Source: Schizochytrium sp. CCTCC M209059
Lineage: Eukaryota; Sar; Bigyra; Thraustochytrida; Thraustochytriidae
DNA length: 64,000 bases
Assembly: GCA_000818945.1 (NCBI GenBank)
Contig: KN805387.1
Location: forward strand, 612,546 to 676,545
Reading direction: 5' to 3'
In this document: positions 18,382 to 28,619 of the stretch, piece after piece
How the letters are laid out: every line of letters starts with the position of its first letter
How positions within the stretch are numbered: position 1 is the first letter of the stretch
The notes under the pieces: model-generated
What the model saw: the letters and a program-made list of their open reading frames with translations, nothing else
Databases searched by the model: none
Told to the model about the DNA's origin: nothing
Position numbers and translations under genes: made by a program

Positions 18382-21189
18382 ATGCGGTGGCCAACAACGA
18401 AAGGCGCCATGACCGTCGTGGTCCGGTACCCTCGTGTACTGCTCCTTTTCGCCTCGCTTTTGCCCGTGGTCTTCACGGCCGTTGCGGTAAACTTTTTGGA
18501 GCTCAACGACACAGCTGGCTGGTCTGTCAAGTCGAGCTACTCCTCGCGCGCCTATGATGCGTATTCGACCGCCTTGTCTGAGATCACTGCAGCAAACTCT
18601 GCCGCCGCCAACGCACCCACGCGGACCGAAATGTCCGAGAACTATCTCGATTTCTACTGGGTTTCAAAGCGCTTCACCGCGGACTTCCTCGCAAATCCAG
18701 ATGACCTATACTACATTCGCGATTTGCAAGAGGAAGTCCTCGCTCAAGAGGCAATTCAACAGATCTGCCTCTTATCCAATGCAACGGGTGAATGTCTCAA
18801 GCCTTATTCCGCAACATCTTACCTCCCTGAGAACCAGGAGGACTACGACCGCGTTGCCTTTGCGACCGCTCTGCTGGACGACATTGAGTCCACGAGCTTT
18901 TTTGTGAGCTCAGGCTTTAATATCGAAACCGAGGACCCGTCGACGGTGGTGATGCCCATGATGCGCTCCCGCATTCGCTTTGGGCTTCCGTTGGAAGGAT
19001 ACAACGGGACGCAAGATCGTGCGAGCGAGCAGGCGGCAATCATCCAGGAAACGGTGGAGGACGTCTCAATCAACTATCTTGACCCCCTGCGAGAGCAGAA
19101 CGAGGCCATGGTCTTTTATTTTGACTTTCAGGACATTACGAACTTTTACGCATTCGACACGATCGTACGGGACGCCGCCTATGCTGGCCTTGCTATTGCA
19201 ATCGTCTTTTTCATGCTTTGCTTCCACACGAGGTCACTCTTTTTGGGATCCTTGTCTCTACTTCAGATTATTCTTTCATTTCCCACGACATACTTTATCT
19301 ACCGCTTCATTTTTGGCATTGAGCACTTTGGCACGCTGCAGACGCTGGCAATATTTCTCGTCCTCGGTATTGGTACCGACGATATTTTCATCTTTTGGGA
19401 CGCCTTTCGCCAAAGTGCCGTTGTATTTGCTGTCAAATCCGACAATCCAGATGTTTTGATTGATCGGATGGATTGGGCGTTCCGCAAAGCAGCGGGGGCT
19501 ATGCTGGTGACAAGTCTCACGACATTCGTGGCCTTTGCAGTGACGGCACTGAGCTCGATCCCGAACATTAAAGACTTTGGCATGTTTGCCGGTCTGCTCA
19601 TTGTCGTCAACTTTGTCATGGTTGTCACCATTTTCCCTTGCCTCGTGGTCGTGCACTATCGTCATGTCAAGTCGTGCAAGCCTATTCAATGTCTGCGGCG
19701 CACGCAGGACTCTTCGTCAACTACCGACAAGAGCGACGAGGATCCTGTGCTGGGGCCTGTGGAACTTTTCTTTCGTGATCGTTGGATTCCCTTCATTTGG
19801 CGCGCGCGCTGGCCAATTCTCATTGTTGGCCTTGCCCTCACCGTCACCTTTGGCTCTTTTGCGACTCGTTTCGAGCCCGGGACGAAGCGAATTGAGGACA
19901 TCTTCGATGAGGACCATCCTCTCACCATTGTCAATGGTTTGAAAATCGAAGAGTTTGTCTTTTCAGCGGGCGCCTTCTTTACAGTCGTTGTGTCCTTTGG
20001 CCTTGAATTGATTGATCGATCTGGGACTTCGCCTTTCGACCCACTCGATGTGGGCACCCTTTCCTACAGCGACGACTTCGCGCCTCTTGAGGCCGATGCA
20101 CAACAAGCCCTCTACGACCTTTGCACTGACTATGGCGACGAAAGTAGCACCAACCGCCCGAGCTATGTGCGCACTCCTACAGCGGGCGAGCCGAGCGTGT
20201 CGTGCTGGGTTCTGGACTGGAGTGACTGGCTCGAAGCGCAGAACGAAACCTTTCCCGTCGTGATGGAAACGGATGCGCGCGATTTGCTCGAGGAATGGTT
20301 CGCAAGCGGCGATGAAAGTGCGGAAAACTTTGCGAGTGTGCTGATTGGTCTCACACCTACCGATGGCACTGTGGTGCCTGACCCGATCAAGTTTATGACA
20401 ATGACGACCGTGCTTGCCGTCCCGCAGAGCGCTTCACTTGGCGATAAGACGAACGGCTTCGAGGCTCTGGCGAACGGATTGACGGAACGTTTCAAGGACG
20501 GACCTGATTCGGTGGGGACTGCTCTGCTCGTATCAGATTACTTCACTGTCTTTGCTATGCAAGAGGTGCTCGTTCAAACAGCGATCATTGGCCTTTGTGC
20601 AGGTGTCGGCTTTGGCTTTGTTTGTCTTCTCGCCATGACACGAAATCTTCGCGTCAGCGTTCTTGCAACGCTCAACATTGTGGTGATCACCGCGTTAGTG
20701 CTCGGTGTCATGCAGCTTACGCTGGGCGAGATTGGCTTCATGGAGGCCATTAGCATCACCGCGCTCGTCGGTCTCTCGTTCGATTTTACTTTGCATTTTG
20801 CCATTGCTTATGTTGAATATGAACCCGAGCACGCCTGGCTCATCGCAGAGGTGACGCCCGAGAATTGCATGCTAGGAGACTTTTACAAGGCGGAAGACGG
20901 AGCCATGGTGGCTACGAGCCTGTTGAGGACGCGTGTTGCGTTCACGCGCATTAGTGTGAGCGTTTTATTCGGTGCAATTTCTTCCACGACGGCGGCAATT
21001 GCCTTGACTCTGTGCGAGATTCAGTATCTGGGACTTTTTGGCAAGTTTCTCCTTCAGGTGATCATCTTTTCCCTCGTCACAAGCAACACGGTGCTCCCTG
21101 CGCTTCTCATGAAGTTTGGGCCGCAGCCTCCGCCTAAGGTGAAGGTTCCGGAGTTCAAGATTACCACTTCGGTTGACGATGCGTTGTAA
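18382..21189 (+). CDS. Patched/Dispatched-like RND protein, copy 2
   Basis: Protein of 935 residues; ATG 18382 is in CTCAAG-ATG, and GIGTDD again falls at residue 329, exactly as in copy 1. Most positions match copy 1 throughout, including the sterol-sensing-like block, both loops and the TM10 GLSFDF motif; the C-terminal tail differs (copy 2 ends in a short VDDAL-type extension). The pair therefore arose by tandem duplication and both frames are intact, so both are likely functional. Role as for copy 1: membrane transport or sensing of a lipid or sterol, inferred from family only. Confidence 0.9.
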   Translation: MRWPTTKGAMTVVVRYPRVLLLFASLLPVVFTAVAVNFLELNDTAGWSVKSSYSSRAYDAYSTALSEITAANSAAANAPTRTEMSENYLDFYWVSKRFTADFLANPDDLYYIRDLQEEVLAQEAIQQICLLSNATGECLKPYSATSYLPENQEDYDRVAFATALLDDIESTSFFVSSGFNIETEDPSTVVMPMMRSRIRFGLPLEGYNGTQDRASEQAAIIQETVEDVSINYLDPLREQNEAMVFYFDFQDITNFYAFDTIVRDAAYAGLAIAIVFFMLCFHTRSLFLGSLSLLQIILSFPTTYFIYRFIFGIEHFGTLQTLAIFLVLGIGTDDIFIFWDAFRQSAVVFAVKSDNPDVLIDRMDWAFRKAAGAMLVTSLTTFVAFAVTALSSIPNIKDFGMFAGLLIVVNFVMVVTIFPCLVVVHYRHVKSCKPIQCLRRTQDSSSTTDKSDEDPVLGPVELFFRDRWIPFIWRARWPILIVGLALTVTFGSFATRFEPGTKRIEDIFDEDHPLTIVNGLKIEEFVFSAGAFFTVVVSFGLELIDRSGTSPFDPLDVGTLSYSDDFAPLEADAQQALYDLCTDYGDESSTNRPSYVRTPTAGEPSVSCWVLDWSDWLEAQNETFPVVMETDARDLLEEWFASGDESAENFASVLIGLTPTDGTVVPDPIKFMTMTTVLAVPQSASLGDKTNGFEALANGLTERFKDGPDSVGTALLVSDYFTVFAMQEVLVQTAIIGLCAGVGFGFVCLLAMTRNLRVSVLATLNIVVITALVLGVMQLTLGEIGFMEAISITALVGLSFDFTLHFAIAYVEYEPEHAWLIAEVTPENCMLGDFYKAEDGAMVATSLLRTRVAFTRISVSVLFGAISSTTAAIALTLCEIQYLGLFGKFLLQVIIFSLVTSNTVLPALLMKFGPQPPPKVKVPEFKITTSVDDAL

Positions 21190-21583
21190 GCAAGTAATTT
21201 AATTTCATATACTGTGCACGAATGAATGTCCACATGTTGTTTCTCCGCAAGCACCCACACTCAAACAGGCAAGCTTTCGGGCCTGGTGCTCGACGCACAT
21301 GCTGGTATACAAACACAAAACTCTCCTGAGACGTACGCGTACGTGTCTCGACGTGAACCCGAAAAAAAAAAAACTAAAAAAAACTCCCCAAAGCAAATGG
21401 AAAACGAAGCTGGCGGACGCGGAGAAGAGCTCAAAGGCGGGAGCGCGAAGACGAAAGCGCAGGCACAGACCCATACCGCTAGCTCGCGCGTCCGGGAAAG
21501 GGGGGTTGGGGGTGCGAAAGCTTCGCTGCTCTGCTCTGCACATATAGAGACGGCGCCAGAGGCGGCAAGCGGGCGAGGCCAAG
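21190..21583. other. Intergenic upstream of PDZ protein
   Basis: A-rich tract at 21361-21385 and a U-poor leader (GAGACGGCGCCAGAGGCGG) before the PDZ gene. No gene seen. Confidence 0.4.
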
Positions 21584-22867
21584 ATGGAGACCACACGGCT
21601 CACGTACGGCAGTGACGAGGAGGACGAGGGCGCGCGCAGGCTCAAGAGGCAGCAGCAGCAGCAGCCCCCGTCTATGCAGCGCAATGATGAGAAGTTCCAA
21701 GTGATCAACAAACCTCTGACGCAAATGTCGCTCAAGACACAGATCCAAGTTGCGTCTCTCATAAAGCGAGAGCCACTCATGCAAGCCTGCGGCAAGGTCA
21801 TCCGTGTCGAGTTTGATCGAGGACCGCTTGGCTTACAGCTCGCAGACGTTGGTCCCCGTGTGCTTGTGACTGCGCTCGAGGATTATCCCGACGGAAGTCC
21901 CGGTCAGGCGAGGCGCAGCGGCCTCGTCGAGGTAGGCCACCAAGTCGTTGCCATCGCTGGAAGGTCGTGCCTCAACTTGACCATGAAGGAGCTTCTCCGA
22001 CTTATTTCCATTGCATCGAGGCCCATGAGTGTGGACTTTCAGCCGCTTATTATCCCTAAATTCCCGTCCAAGGACAGCGAAACAATTTTCTCGCGCCTTG
22101 GCGATGACGGCGAGCTCGAGGTCCGCGGTGAGCCTTATGAGGTCGAATTTCCTCAAAAATTCCTGGGCCTCAACATCGGCCATGTGCGTGGTCTTGTGGT
22201 TGTCTCACAATTTATGAACGGAGGTGACCCTGAAGTGCTCCGGCCTATTTCACTCGGTGACCGATTGCTCGAGGTCAAGTCTCGACGCAAGGTTTCCGGT
22301 GACGACTCAGCATCGGCTCGTTCTGATGACCTCAGCGATAGTGGTGCGCAGCAGTGGAAGGTACACGACTGTCGACAGCTCGACTTTGCTCAAATCGCAG
22401 CTATTGTTCGAGATGCCGGCCGGCCTGTTCGGATTGTCTTTGAACCTACTGAAATTGTACGTCGTCTACTGAAGCGCCACAGTTTGCGCTCCAAACAAAG
22501 TAGCACCGGGTCTGGCTCCATGTGGGGTATTCGGCCACGTGGGAAGCCTAAGTGTCCGTCCTGTCGTGTGCGAGGGCCCACGGGTGCCAACTTTTGTTGG
22601 AAGTGCGGTTATCGCATCACCCGTGCTGAAGAAGAAAGCGAGGCCCCGCAAGACGCAGACCTTATTGGGCAGTTCGAAGACGAAGATGTGAAAGACAACG
22701 AGAGCAGAAGCGGAAACAGCAATGACAACGACGACGACGACGACGACGATAGCGTCGACGAGAAGGACGACGCGAATGGCTCGGATTCTCACGACGCTTT
22801 GCCTGCGGCAGGTACCATTGCTCGGGATGACCAAGACGCGGCAGGACGTCTTCTTGACTTTTCATGA
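21584..22867 (+). CDS. Two-PDZ protein with zinc ribbon
   Basis: Protein of 427 residues, ATG 21584 in GCCAAG-ATG-G. Two PDZ-like domains are suggested by carboxylate-loop-like GPLGLQLAD (about 79) and KFLGLNIGH (about 190), each followed by the usual strand pattern (VLVTALEDYPDGSPG..SGLVEVGHQVVAIAG; LVVVSQF..ISLGDRLLEV). A CxxC...CxxC zinc ribbon (CPSCRVRG / NFCWKCG) lies at about 324-345, and the tail is strongly acidic. PDZ domains bind C-terminal peptides; the zinc ribbon may bind protein or nucleic acid. Function is not known. The short convergent spacer places it tail-to-tail with the VAT1-like gene. Confidence 0.75.
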   Translation: METTRLTYGSDEEDEGARRLKRQQQQQPPSMQRNDEKFQVINKPLTQMSLKTQIQVASLIKREPLMQACGKVIRVEFDRGPLGLQLADVGPRVLVTALEDYPDGSPGQARRSGLVEVGHQVVAIAGRSCLNLTMKELLRLISIASRPMSVDFQPLIIPKFPSKDSETIFSRLGDDGELEVRGEPYEVEFPQKFLGLNIGHVRGLVVVSQFMNGGDPEVLRPISLGDRLLEVKSRRKVSGDDSASARSDDLSDSGAQQWKVHDCRQLDFAQIAAIVRDAGRPVRIVFEPTEIVRRLLKRHSLRSKQSSTGSGSMWGIRPRGKPKCPSCRVRGPTGANFCWKCGYRITRAEEESEAPQDADLIGQFEDEDVKDNESRSGNSNDNDDDDDDDSVDEKDDANGSDSHDALPAAGTIARDDQDAAGRLLDFS

Positions 22868-22996
22868 ATGAAAAGCATTGTATTGTCTGTGAAGGAAAAC
22901 AAGCGTTGTATACGCATAGCAACTCGGACGAAAGTCATGTTTATTTTCTCGTGGCGACTTGGACCTAATCATCATTTTCATTCTTCCCATTTCCAG

Positions 22997-23028
22997 CCTT
23001 CTTCTTCTTCTTCTTCTTCTTCTTCTTC
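22997..23028. repeat. (CTT)n microsatellite
   Basis: About ten CTT units in the 3' region between the PDZ and VAT1-like genes. Confidence 0.9.
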
Positions 23029-23068
23029 ATCTTCGAAAAACAAGAAATGGAGTGGTGCAGTAGGGGTT

Positions 23069-24328
23069 TCAGCAAGTGAGCACAACCTTGCCCGAGGTCT
23101 TGCCAGAACGGAAGCAACGCATGGCCGTCACGAGCTCGTGGAACTTAAACTCCCGACCGACGTGAGGCGGCGGAAGGTCGAGACCCTCGATTTCCTCAAA
23201 CAGGCTCATGAGCGTTTCGGCATCGTTGAGGCAGTGAATCAGATTGAAGCCCATGACGCTTCTGTTGGAAGAAATCATATCAAAGGGATCGACCTTGGGG
23301 CGTTGGACGTACTGCCACGCGAGGCGCAGCCAGTCCGAAACGCCAAGGTTGTCCGAAGGCGGGGTCATGGACGCCGCACCGAAGACAATGTAGCGGCCCG
23401 TCGGCTTGAGAAGTTTAAAGGCCGGTTCAAAATACGGGCCCATGACGGCGTCCAGTACAATGTCAATGCCACTGGCGTTGGCATTGCGGCACTTTTGGAG
23501 GTATTCAAGGGCGGCGTCGAGCTGCTTTGTAAAGCCAGACGGACTTGGGTCGCGCACGATGATTTGTCGCGCGTCAAGGGACGGAAACCTGTCCAACAGG
23601 CCAGCCACCTTGCTCTCTGACCCAACAGTCCCGATGACGTATGTCCCGTAGCGCTGGCAGATCTCAAGAGCTTGCATGCCGCAGCCTCCTGCAGCAGAAT
23701 GTACAAGAACGACTTTACCGGCGCGGAGCCCGCCGAGTTCCTTGAGCGCATAGTAGGCCGTCAGGCTCTGCACGGGAAAGGCGGCCGCCTGTTGGAAGGT
23801 CCAGCCGTCAGGAACGCGACGAACCTGATGGGCAGGGACGTTGATACGCGTCGCGTAGGCACCGAAGCGAGTCGCGCCCATGACGCGATCTCCGACCTTG
23901 AAGCGAGATGCTTCGGAGCGTGCGATCTTCCACACCTGCTCCGAGAGCTGGACCAACTGGTGGCCGTGTTTGAGTTGTTCCTCGCCTTGAAGAGTGTCGG
24001 GGCACTTGCTGTTCTCGGGGCTACCAATGCGCTCGACGACTCCGGCGAATTCGAGCCCGGGAACGAACTTGCCCTTGATTTCGCCGCTTTGCACAGGCGA
24101 GTACAGCCCGAGACCCGTGAAGATGTCCGCAAAGTTGAGCCCAATCGCCTCGATGCGCACCGTCAGTTCGCCATGCACGGGTTCCTCCATGGCGGCTACG
24201 TGCTCAACCTTAAGTGCCGCAATGTCTCCCCCTTTGGCCGGCAGCACCCAGTGCTGTCGCGACAGGTCGTTGTCCTCGGCGAAGAGGTCGCCGCCATGGG
24301 CGTTCGCATCGCTCATCTTGACGAGCAT
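23069..24328 (-). CDS. MDR-family zinc-free oxidoreductase, VAT1/quinone-oxidoreductase-like
   Basis: Protein of 419 residues from ATG 24328. N-terminal GroES-like fold (EAIGLNFADIFTGLGLY, VPGLEFAGVVERIG) and a Rossmann NADPH site (VLVHSAAGGCGMQALEIC). The catalytic-zinc ligands of alcohol dehydrogenases are absent, as in quinone oxidoreductases. The block TGRYIVFGAAS...NRSVMGFNLIH resembles vertebrate VAT1 more than plain QOR. Likely reduces quinones or enones using NADPH. A ~35-residue insertion after the PGLEFAGVV segment (CPDTLQGEEQLKHGHQLVQL) is not usual in the family. Confidence 0.9.
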   Translation of the reverse strand: MLVKMSDANAHGGDLFAEDNDLSRQHWVLPAKGGDIAALKVEHVAAMEEPVHGELTVRIEAIGLNFADIFTGLGLYSPVQSGEIKGKFVPGLEFAGVVERIGSPENSKCPDTLQGEEQLKHGHQLVQLSEQVWKIARSEASRFKVGDRVMGATRFGAYATRINVPAHQVRRVPDGWTFQQAAAFPVQSLTAYYALKELGGLRAGKVVLVHSAAGGCGMQALEICQRYGTYVIGTVGSESKVAGLLDRFPSLDARQIIVRDPSPSGFTKQLDAALEYLQKCRNANASGIDIVLDAVMGPYFEPAFKLLKPTGRYIVFGAASMTPPSDNLGVSDWLRLAWQYVQRPKVDPFDMISSNRSVMGFNLIHCLNDAETLMSLFEEIEGLDLPPPHVGREFKFHELVTAMRCFRSGKTSGKVVLTC

Positions 24329-25000
24329 GCTTCTGCTTTCGCGCTCACGCTCGGGTGCGGTCCGTCCCCTCGCGCGTGTCTTCGACGCTCACGACAACGA
24401 CGGCCCGCGCGCAGTTTCTGGTTTGCGAGGAGGCCACGAGAAAAGCAGGCCCAAGCAGGCACGGGCGCCCCCTGTTTTGGTTTTGCTTGTACCTACCGCT
24501 CGGCACGTGCGGTGCGATGTCGTCGGTCGTGCGCGTCCCCTCGCACTCAAGTCGAGCTCGCGACCAACCGCAACCACGCGCCCCTGCCGGCCGGCGGTAA
24601 GCGCCCTTCTCTCCCGCGTGCCGCGAGAGCGGAGCAGAAGCAGAAGCAGAAGCAGAGCGTGGAGGCGGCGGCGCGGTCTGCCTTGGCGCTCGTCTGGGAG
24701 GAAATCTTGACCAAGTGGGACGCGACGATTGGGTGGATTGCTTACACACAGCTTGGCTCGAATTCTAGGTAAAGTTAGTATCCGTTGTGTCAACATCGCT
24801 CGAGTCCAAATCAGCACAAGGAGCAGAGGGCTGAGCAACTTGAAGGCGAACTTATACATACGCCAGCTTTGAGCCGCCGCCGCGGCCTGTGCGAGGGGAA
24901 GGGAGAGGAGAAGGGCAGCAGCAGAAGACATGATACGCGCACCGCGGCGCATCGAGCTTCGGGTCTCTGCTGGGCCGGAACTTCGAGAGGTCGAAAGGAC
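24329..25000. promoter_or_regulatory. Divergent intergenic (VAT1-like / unknown acidic protein)
   Basis: Promoters and leaders of both neighbours. A minus-strand frame here has a hydrophobic start but no family match and is treated as chance. An AGCAGAAGCAG-type repeat lies at about 24631-24660. Confidence 0.4.
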
Positions 25001-26038
25001 ATGAGCGGGAAGGGTTTAGACGCTGCTGGCGCGCGAGCCTTCGCAGACCCGAGGTCAGAAACTTTGGAGGAGCTGCAGGAAAGAGAAAAGGCATGGCGCC
25101 GTGGTGATGATTATTCCTTTCGGGACGAGGAGAAGCGTGCAAGCGAGGATGAGCCCAGAAGCAGCGACGATGACGATGACGATGACGAAAGCGACGACTT
25201 GAACCTCACGGCCCTGGGAGACGACCCAGCAAAGTGGTGGGTTTTCGAAGATGCCCAAAATCTTACCACGCATTTTGAATCATATCTTGCCAAACAGGTA
25301 CGACAAGCAGCGGAGGACTTGCAAAACGATCAAAGTGCTACTCATTTTCGCAACGACGAGGAAAACAAGCACAATGACCCTCATGGAAAAGAGCGCATGG
25401 CTAAGAAGAAGAAGGAACCGAAGAAAACTTTTAAAGCGCATGCGAGGCCTTCAGGGCACAGCTTTTCTGCGTGCGGCCAGTCTATTGATGTTTTATTGCC
25501 CGGTCTATCGAAAAGTGCTAGCGAAGGGGCATTGTTCGCAGATGCAAATAAAAGACAGAGCGCAGCAGCACTTATGCAAAAACGAATTCGAGAGTCCAAA
25601 CTTCCAACACACGCACAATTACAAAGTCGCGCGCAAGAAAAGCTCGCAAGGATACGTCTTGACAAAATAAGACATGTGCCTCTTGAAGACGCCAGGGCAT
25701 GGAAGGCTGCGGGGCCACGCGTAAAATACGGCGACGGACCCATTCTTCTCGCAGGAGGCGGTGTGCGTAAGCCAGTCGCAGACGCAAAATCCGGGATGCC
25801 AAAGTTGCCTCTTCATCTTCGACAGTCTGCCCGTGCCCGAGTTGCAGCGAAGATTGAAGCGAAACGCCGAGCTGAGCAAGAGAATGATGACGCTCAGGAA
25901 ACGCAATTTGGTCTGGTCGAGCAAAAGTCTAGCAATGATGTCAAGAAGGAAAGCAAAACGGCCGACGAACAGCCGACTGACACTTTGGCTGGGGGCGCGG
26001 ATGTCAAGCAAGATGTAACGGCGAGTAAGGAAGAGTAG
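25001..26038 (+). CDS. Uncharacterised 345-aa charged protein
   Basis: ATG 25001 is in AGGAC-ATG-A; upstream in-frame sequence lacks an ATG. The protein is highly charged: acidic run near residue 50 (SSDDDDDDDESDD), KWWVFEDAQNLTTHFESYL, a Lys-rich stretch (MAKKKKEPKKTFK), a middle block that looks conserved (HSFSACGQSIDVLLPGLSKS; KLPTHAQLQSRAQEKLARIR), and an acidic/Lys C-terminus. I recognise no family. The Lys-rich block could be a nuclear-localisation signal. Coding potential is good because the frame is long and the amino-acid composition is not that of a random GC-rich frame. Confidence 0.7.
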   Translation: MSGKGLDAAGARAFADPRSETLEELQEREKAWRRGDDYSFRDEEKRASEDEPRSSDDDDDDDESDDLNLTALGDDPAKWWVFEDAQNLTTHFESYLAKQVRQAAEDLQNDQSATHFRNDEENKHNDPHGKERMAKKKKEPKKTFKAHARPSGHSFSACGQSIDVLLPGLSKSASEGALFADANKRQSAAALMQKRIRESKLPTHAQLQSRAQEKLARIRLDKIRHVPLEDARAWKAAGPRVKYGDGPILLAGGGVRKPVADAKSGMPKLPLHLRQSARARVAAKIEAKRRAEQENDDAQETQFGLVEQKSSNDVKKESKTADEQPTDTLAGGADVKQDVTASKEE

Positions 26039-27348
26039 AGTCTTTAATCTCAATGCGAATGAAGTCTCTAGTTTCAAGCAAAGGCGAGCAACTTTCTCTC
26101 ATTGATTACCAATTAAAAAGAAAAATCGCACGAAAACGTAAAGTACGGAATCGGACGATGTCGCAGTTGCCAAGAAAATATAAACCTCTGGCAATTCCTT
26201 CCTTCAAGCCTTGTGCGTTGATTGCGTTCAATATAGATTTTGCTCCATGACACTTCCGTACAATTTTACCACACTTTGTGGCGCTTCATTCGCCACGGCG
26301 GTCGATGCTACCTGCAAATTCGTCCATACTTCGCAAAAGAGAAAAGGAGATTGCGAAAGAGAGTATGAACTAAAAACACTGGGCCAAACAAAGCTTCATT
26401 AAAGTTGTTGGTGTCGACGCACAATGTCCAGTCAAACTTCTACGCCATTCTCGAGATTGACCCAATGAAAACCCCACTTCCCTCCCTCTTTCCCTCTTTC
26501 CTTCCCTCCCTTCCCCCCCATCTCTCCTACTTCGTGACCGTCCGGTGACTTTCTCCATGCCTCAGCCAGATTGTTCGCGCACGCGCCGGCGCCTTGCTCG
26601 TTGACTCTTCATGTTCACGCGTCCCACAGCAGCTTCCGCCGTTCAAATCTCTCCCTTCCTCCTCTACACCTTCCTCCTCCGTGGCATCTCCAGTGCGGTC
26701 GTGCTTTCCCCCCCTTTTTCGAGGCTATTTCCGGCGCGCCCCAAAGCCCAGAATCGCTGAGGTCACCACTGCCTCCCAGCGCGCCAGTGGAGCCGGGGAG
26801 GGCCAACGCGTTCGGTTCCGGCGCGCCAGGCCCAGCGAGGCGAGGCCGACCGGCGCTACAAACCCACTTCCGTCTTGTCGCGCGTGCCTGGCGTGAGCGA
26901 CTGCGCGAGAGGACCCCGGCTCGGCAGCGGCCCCGCGCGCCTCGCCCGCGGTCTGTCTGCCTCGCGGCGCCGCGGCGGACTGCGTGCGTGCGTGCGAGCG
27001 AGCGAGCGTGCGAGCGAGCGTGCCCGAGGGGCGCGTCTCGTTCTGTTTGACTCGGAGGACGGACGCCAAGCCAAGCCAAGCCAAGCCCGGCGACGGGCGG
27101 GACTCAACAGTCGCGCCGCCCCGCGGCTCCCTGCTCCTGGCCCCGGCCGCGCGCCGCCGCCGCTACTGCTGCTTCTGCTGCTACTGCTGGCTGGTGCTGG
27201 CTGGTGCTGGTGCTGGTGTTATTGCTGCTATTGCTTTGCGGCCGGACGCGGGGGAGCAAGCAAGTTGGCCTCGTTTGCCCTTTTCGCGAGCTGCAAAGGG
27301 CAAGAAAGGCAAGCAGGCGAGTGATTCGACACAGACGCACACAAAAGA
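26039..27348. other. Long intergenic region upstream of E2
   Basis: Divided into an AT-richer part (26039-26440), a pyrimidine tract of CCCTCTTT type (26474-26528), then a GC-rich part with GCGAGCGAGC and AAGCC repeats (26995-27090) and CTGCTG/CTGGCTGGTG repeats (27170-27235). No family-like coding frame seen; a small spliced gene cannot be excluded. Confidence 0.45.
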
Positions 27349-28530
27349 ATGGCAGAAAAGCCTGTGAAGGGACGCCCAAATGCGCTGATAGGCCGCGAGT
27401 TTTTAAACCTTCGACGAAAACCTCGGTCCAATTACTTTCAGGTCCATGATTGCGTGAATAATGATATGACGGCATGGGAGGTCTTCATTATTGGTCCTCC
27501 AGGGACCGCGTATCAGAACGGCATTTATCGCGCAGTGATGCGGTTTCCTGACTCATATCCGATGGAGCCGCCTTCAATCCAGTTCTCGTGCAACATGTAT
27601 CATCCCAATATTTACCGCGATGGCAAGGTCTGCATCAGTACCTTGCAATGCCCACCTCGAGGCGAGCTTGGCGCCAACTCCAGCGAGTACTGGCGGCCCG
27701 TGCTTGGTGCCGAGCAGGCTCTTCTTTCTGTTGTATCGCTTCTGTCTGATCCAAACGTAAATGACCCGGCAAATCAGTATGCGGCGCAGCTCTGGGTCGC
27801 GAACCGCCCACTTTTCGATTTAAAATGCGCAGAGCTCGCACGCGAATCGCGAAAATCTGTACCTTCGGATTTCATCGCGCCCGTTGTTGCTCACCTATGT
27901 TCAGAAGCTGCGCCAGCTTCTTCTTCTTCATCCTCATCTTCGTCTTCGTCGTCCACGTCTTCGCAAGCTGCTGGCGCGAATCAGCAAGAAAACAACAATG
28001 GTCCCGCGACCTCGGCTGCTGCCGAAGATTCGGAGGCAGAAGTCGAATACGTTTATTCTGACGATGAAGATGCCGCGGCGTGGACCATGCGCGACGGCGA
28101 TGATGTTGAGGAAGATGGTGACGATGATGAGACGGATCATGGAGCAGGAACGCGAAGCGTGGACGAACGATTGATCAAAATTGCAAACGGATCAGACGGC
28201 AACGGCCACGGCAGCGCCAACGCGAATGCGAACGGAGCACCGTCACAGTGCAGTAGTACGTCTGAAGAGGCGAAGACTGAAGAAAACATCGACGTCGAAG
28301 AAACTGCCACCTCAACAGCAAATATGGAAAAGACGCCCTCATCCGAAAGGATGGTTGCGATGAAACGCAAGCGGTCCTCCGACGCCTCCTTGTCGTCTGA
28401 TGAAGTACGCGGAAGAGCCCCAGGGTTGACCTCGCCAAATTCTGCATCGTCAGCTATGGCAAGTCCGCGCCCGGACCAGATTGTACAAATCGAGCAAACG
28501 GGAAAACGCCGCAAGCAAGATGCCGCGTGA
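27349..28530 (+). CDS. CDC34-like ubiquitin-conjugating enzyme (E2) with acidic tail
   Basis: Protein of 393 residues. The UBC domain (about 1-170) has HPN at 85-87 and the catalytic cysteine C95 in DGKVCISTL. After it comes the longer loop (QCPPRGELGANSSEYW) typical of the CDC34/UBE2R and UBE2G classes, then LLSVVSLLSDPN. The C-terminal half is a poly-Ser run, then acidic and Ser/Asn-rich sequence ending in a basic patch (GKRRKQDAA). In CDC34 the acidic tail binds the cullin-RING ligase, so partnership with an SCF is likely; an F-box gene lies next door, which may be coincidence. The last ~20 codons and stop lie in the first copy of a 77-bp tandem repeat. Confidence 0.92.
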   Translation: MAEKPVKGRPNALIGREFLNLRRKPRSNYFQVHDCVNNDMTAWEVFIIGPPGTAYQNGIYRAVMRFPDSYPMEPPSIQFSCNMYHPNIYRDGKVCISTLQCPPRGELGANSSEYWRPVLGAEQALLSVVSLLSDPNVNDPANQYAAQLWVANRPLFDLKCAELARESRKSVPSDFIAPVVAHLCSEAAPASSSSSSSSSSSSTSSQAAGANQQENNNGPATSAAAEDSEAEVEYVYSDDEDAAAWTMRDGDDVEEDGDDDETDHGAGTRSVDERLIKIANGSDGNGHGSANANANGAPSQCSSTSEEAKTEENIDVEETATSTANMEKTPSSERMVAMKRKRSSDASLSSDEVRGRAPGLTSPNSASSAMASPRPDQIVQIEQTGKRRKQDAA

Positions 28531-28619
28531 TAATTTCGTCTGCGCGCCCGGACCAGATTGTACAGACTGAGCAGACGGGAGAACGCCGCAAGCAAGATGC
28601 CGCGTGACAATTTCGTCTG
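28466..28619. repeat. 77-bp tandem duplication across the E2 stop codon
   Basis: Copies 28466-28542 and 28543-28619 match except for a few substitutions. The first copy encodes the E2 C-terminus and stop; the second repeats the same coding-looking text, including the stop, in the 3' UTR. The period is not a multiple of three. Confidence 0.9.

Noticed and set aside
24389..24952. Minus frame with a signal-peptide-like start (AAALLLSLPLAQAAAAA)
   Set aside because: It lies in a divergent promoter region, becomes Arg-rich low complexity, and has no family match.
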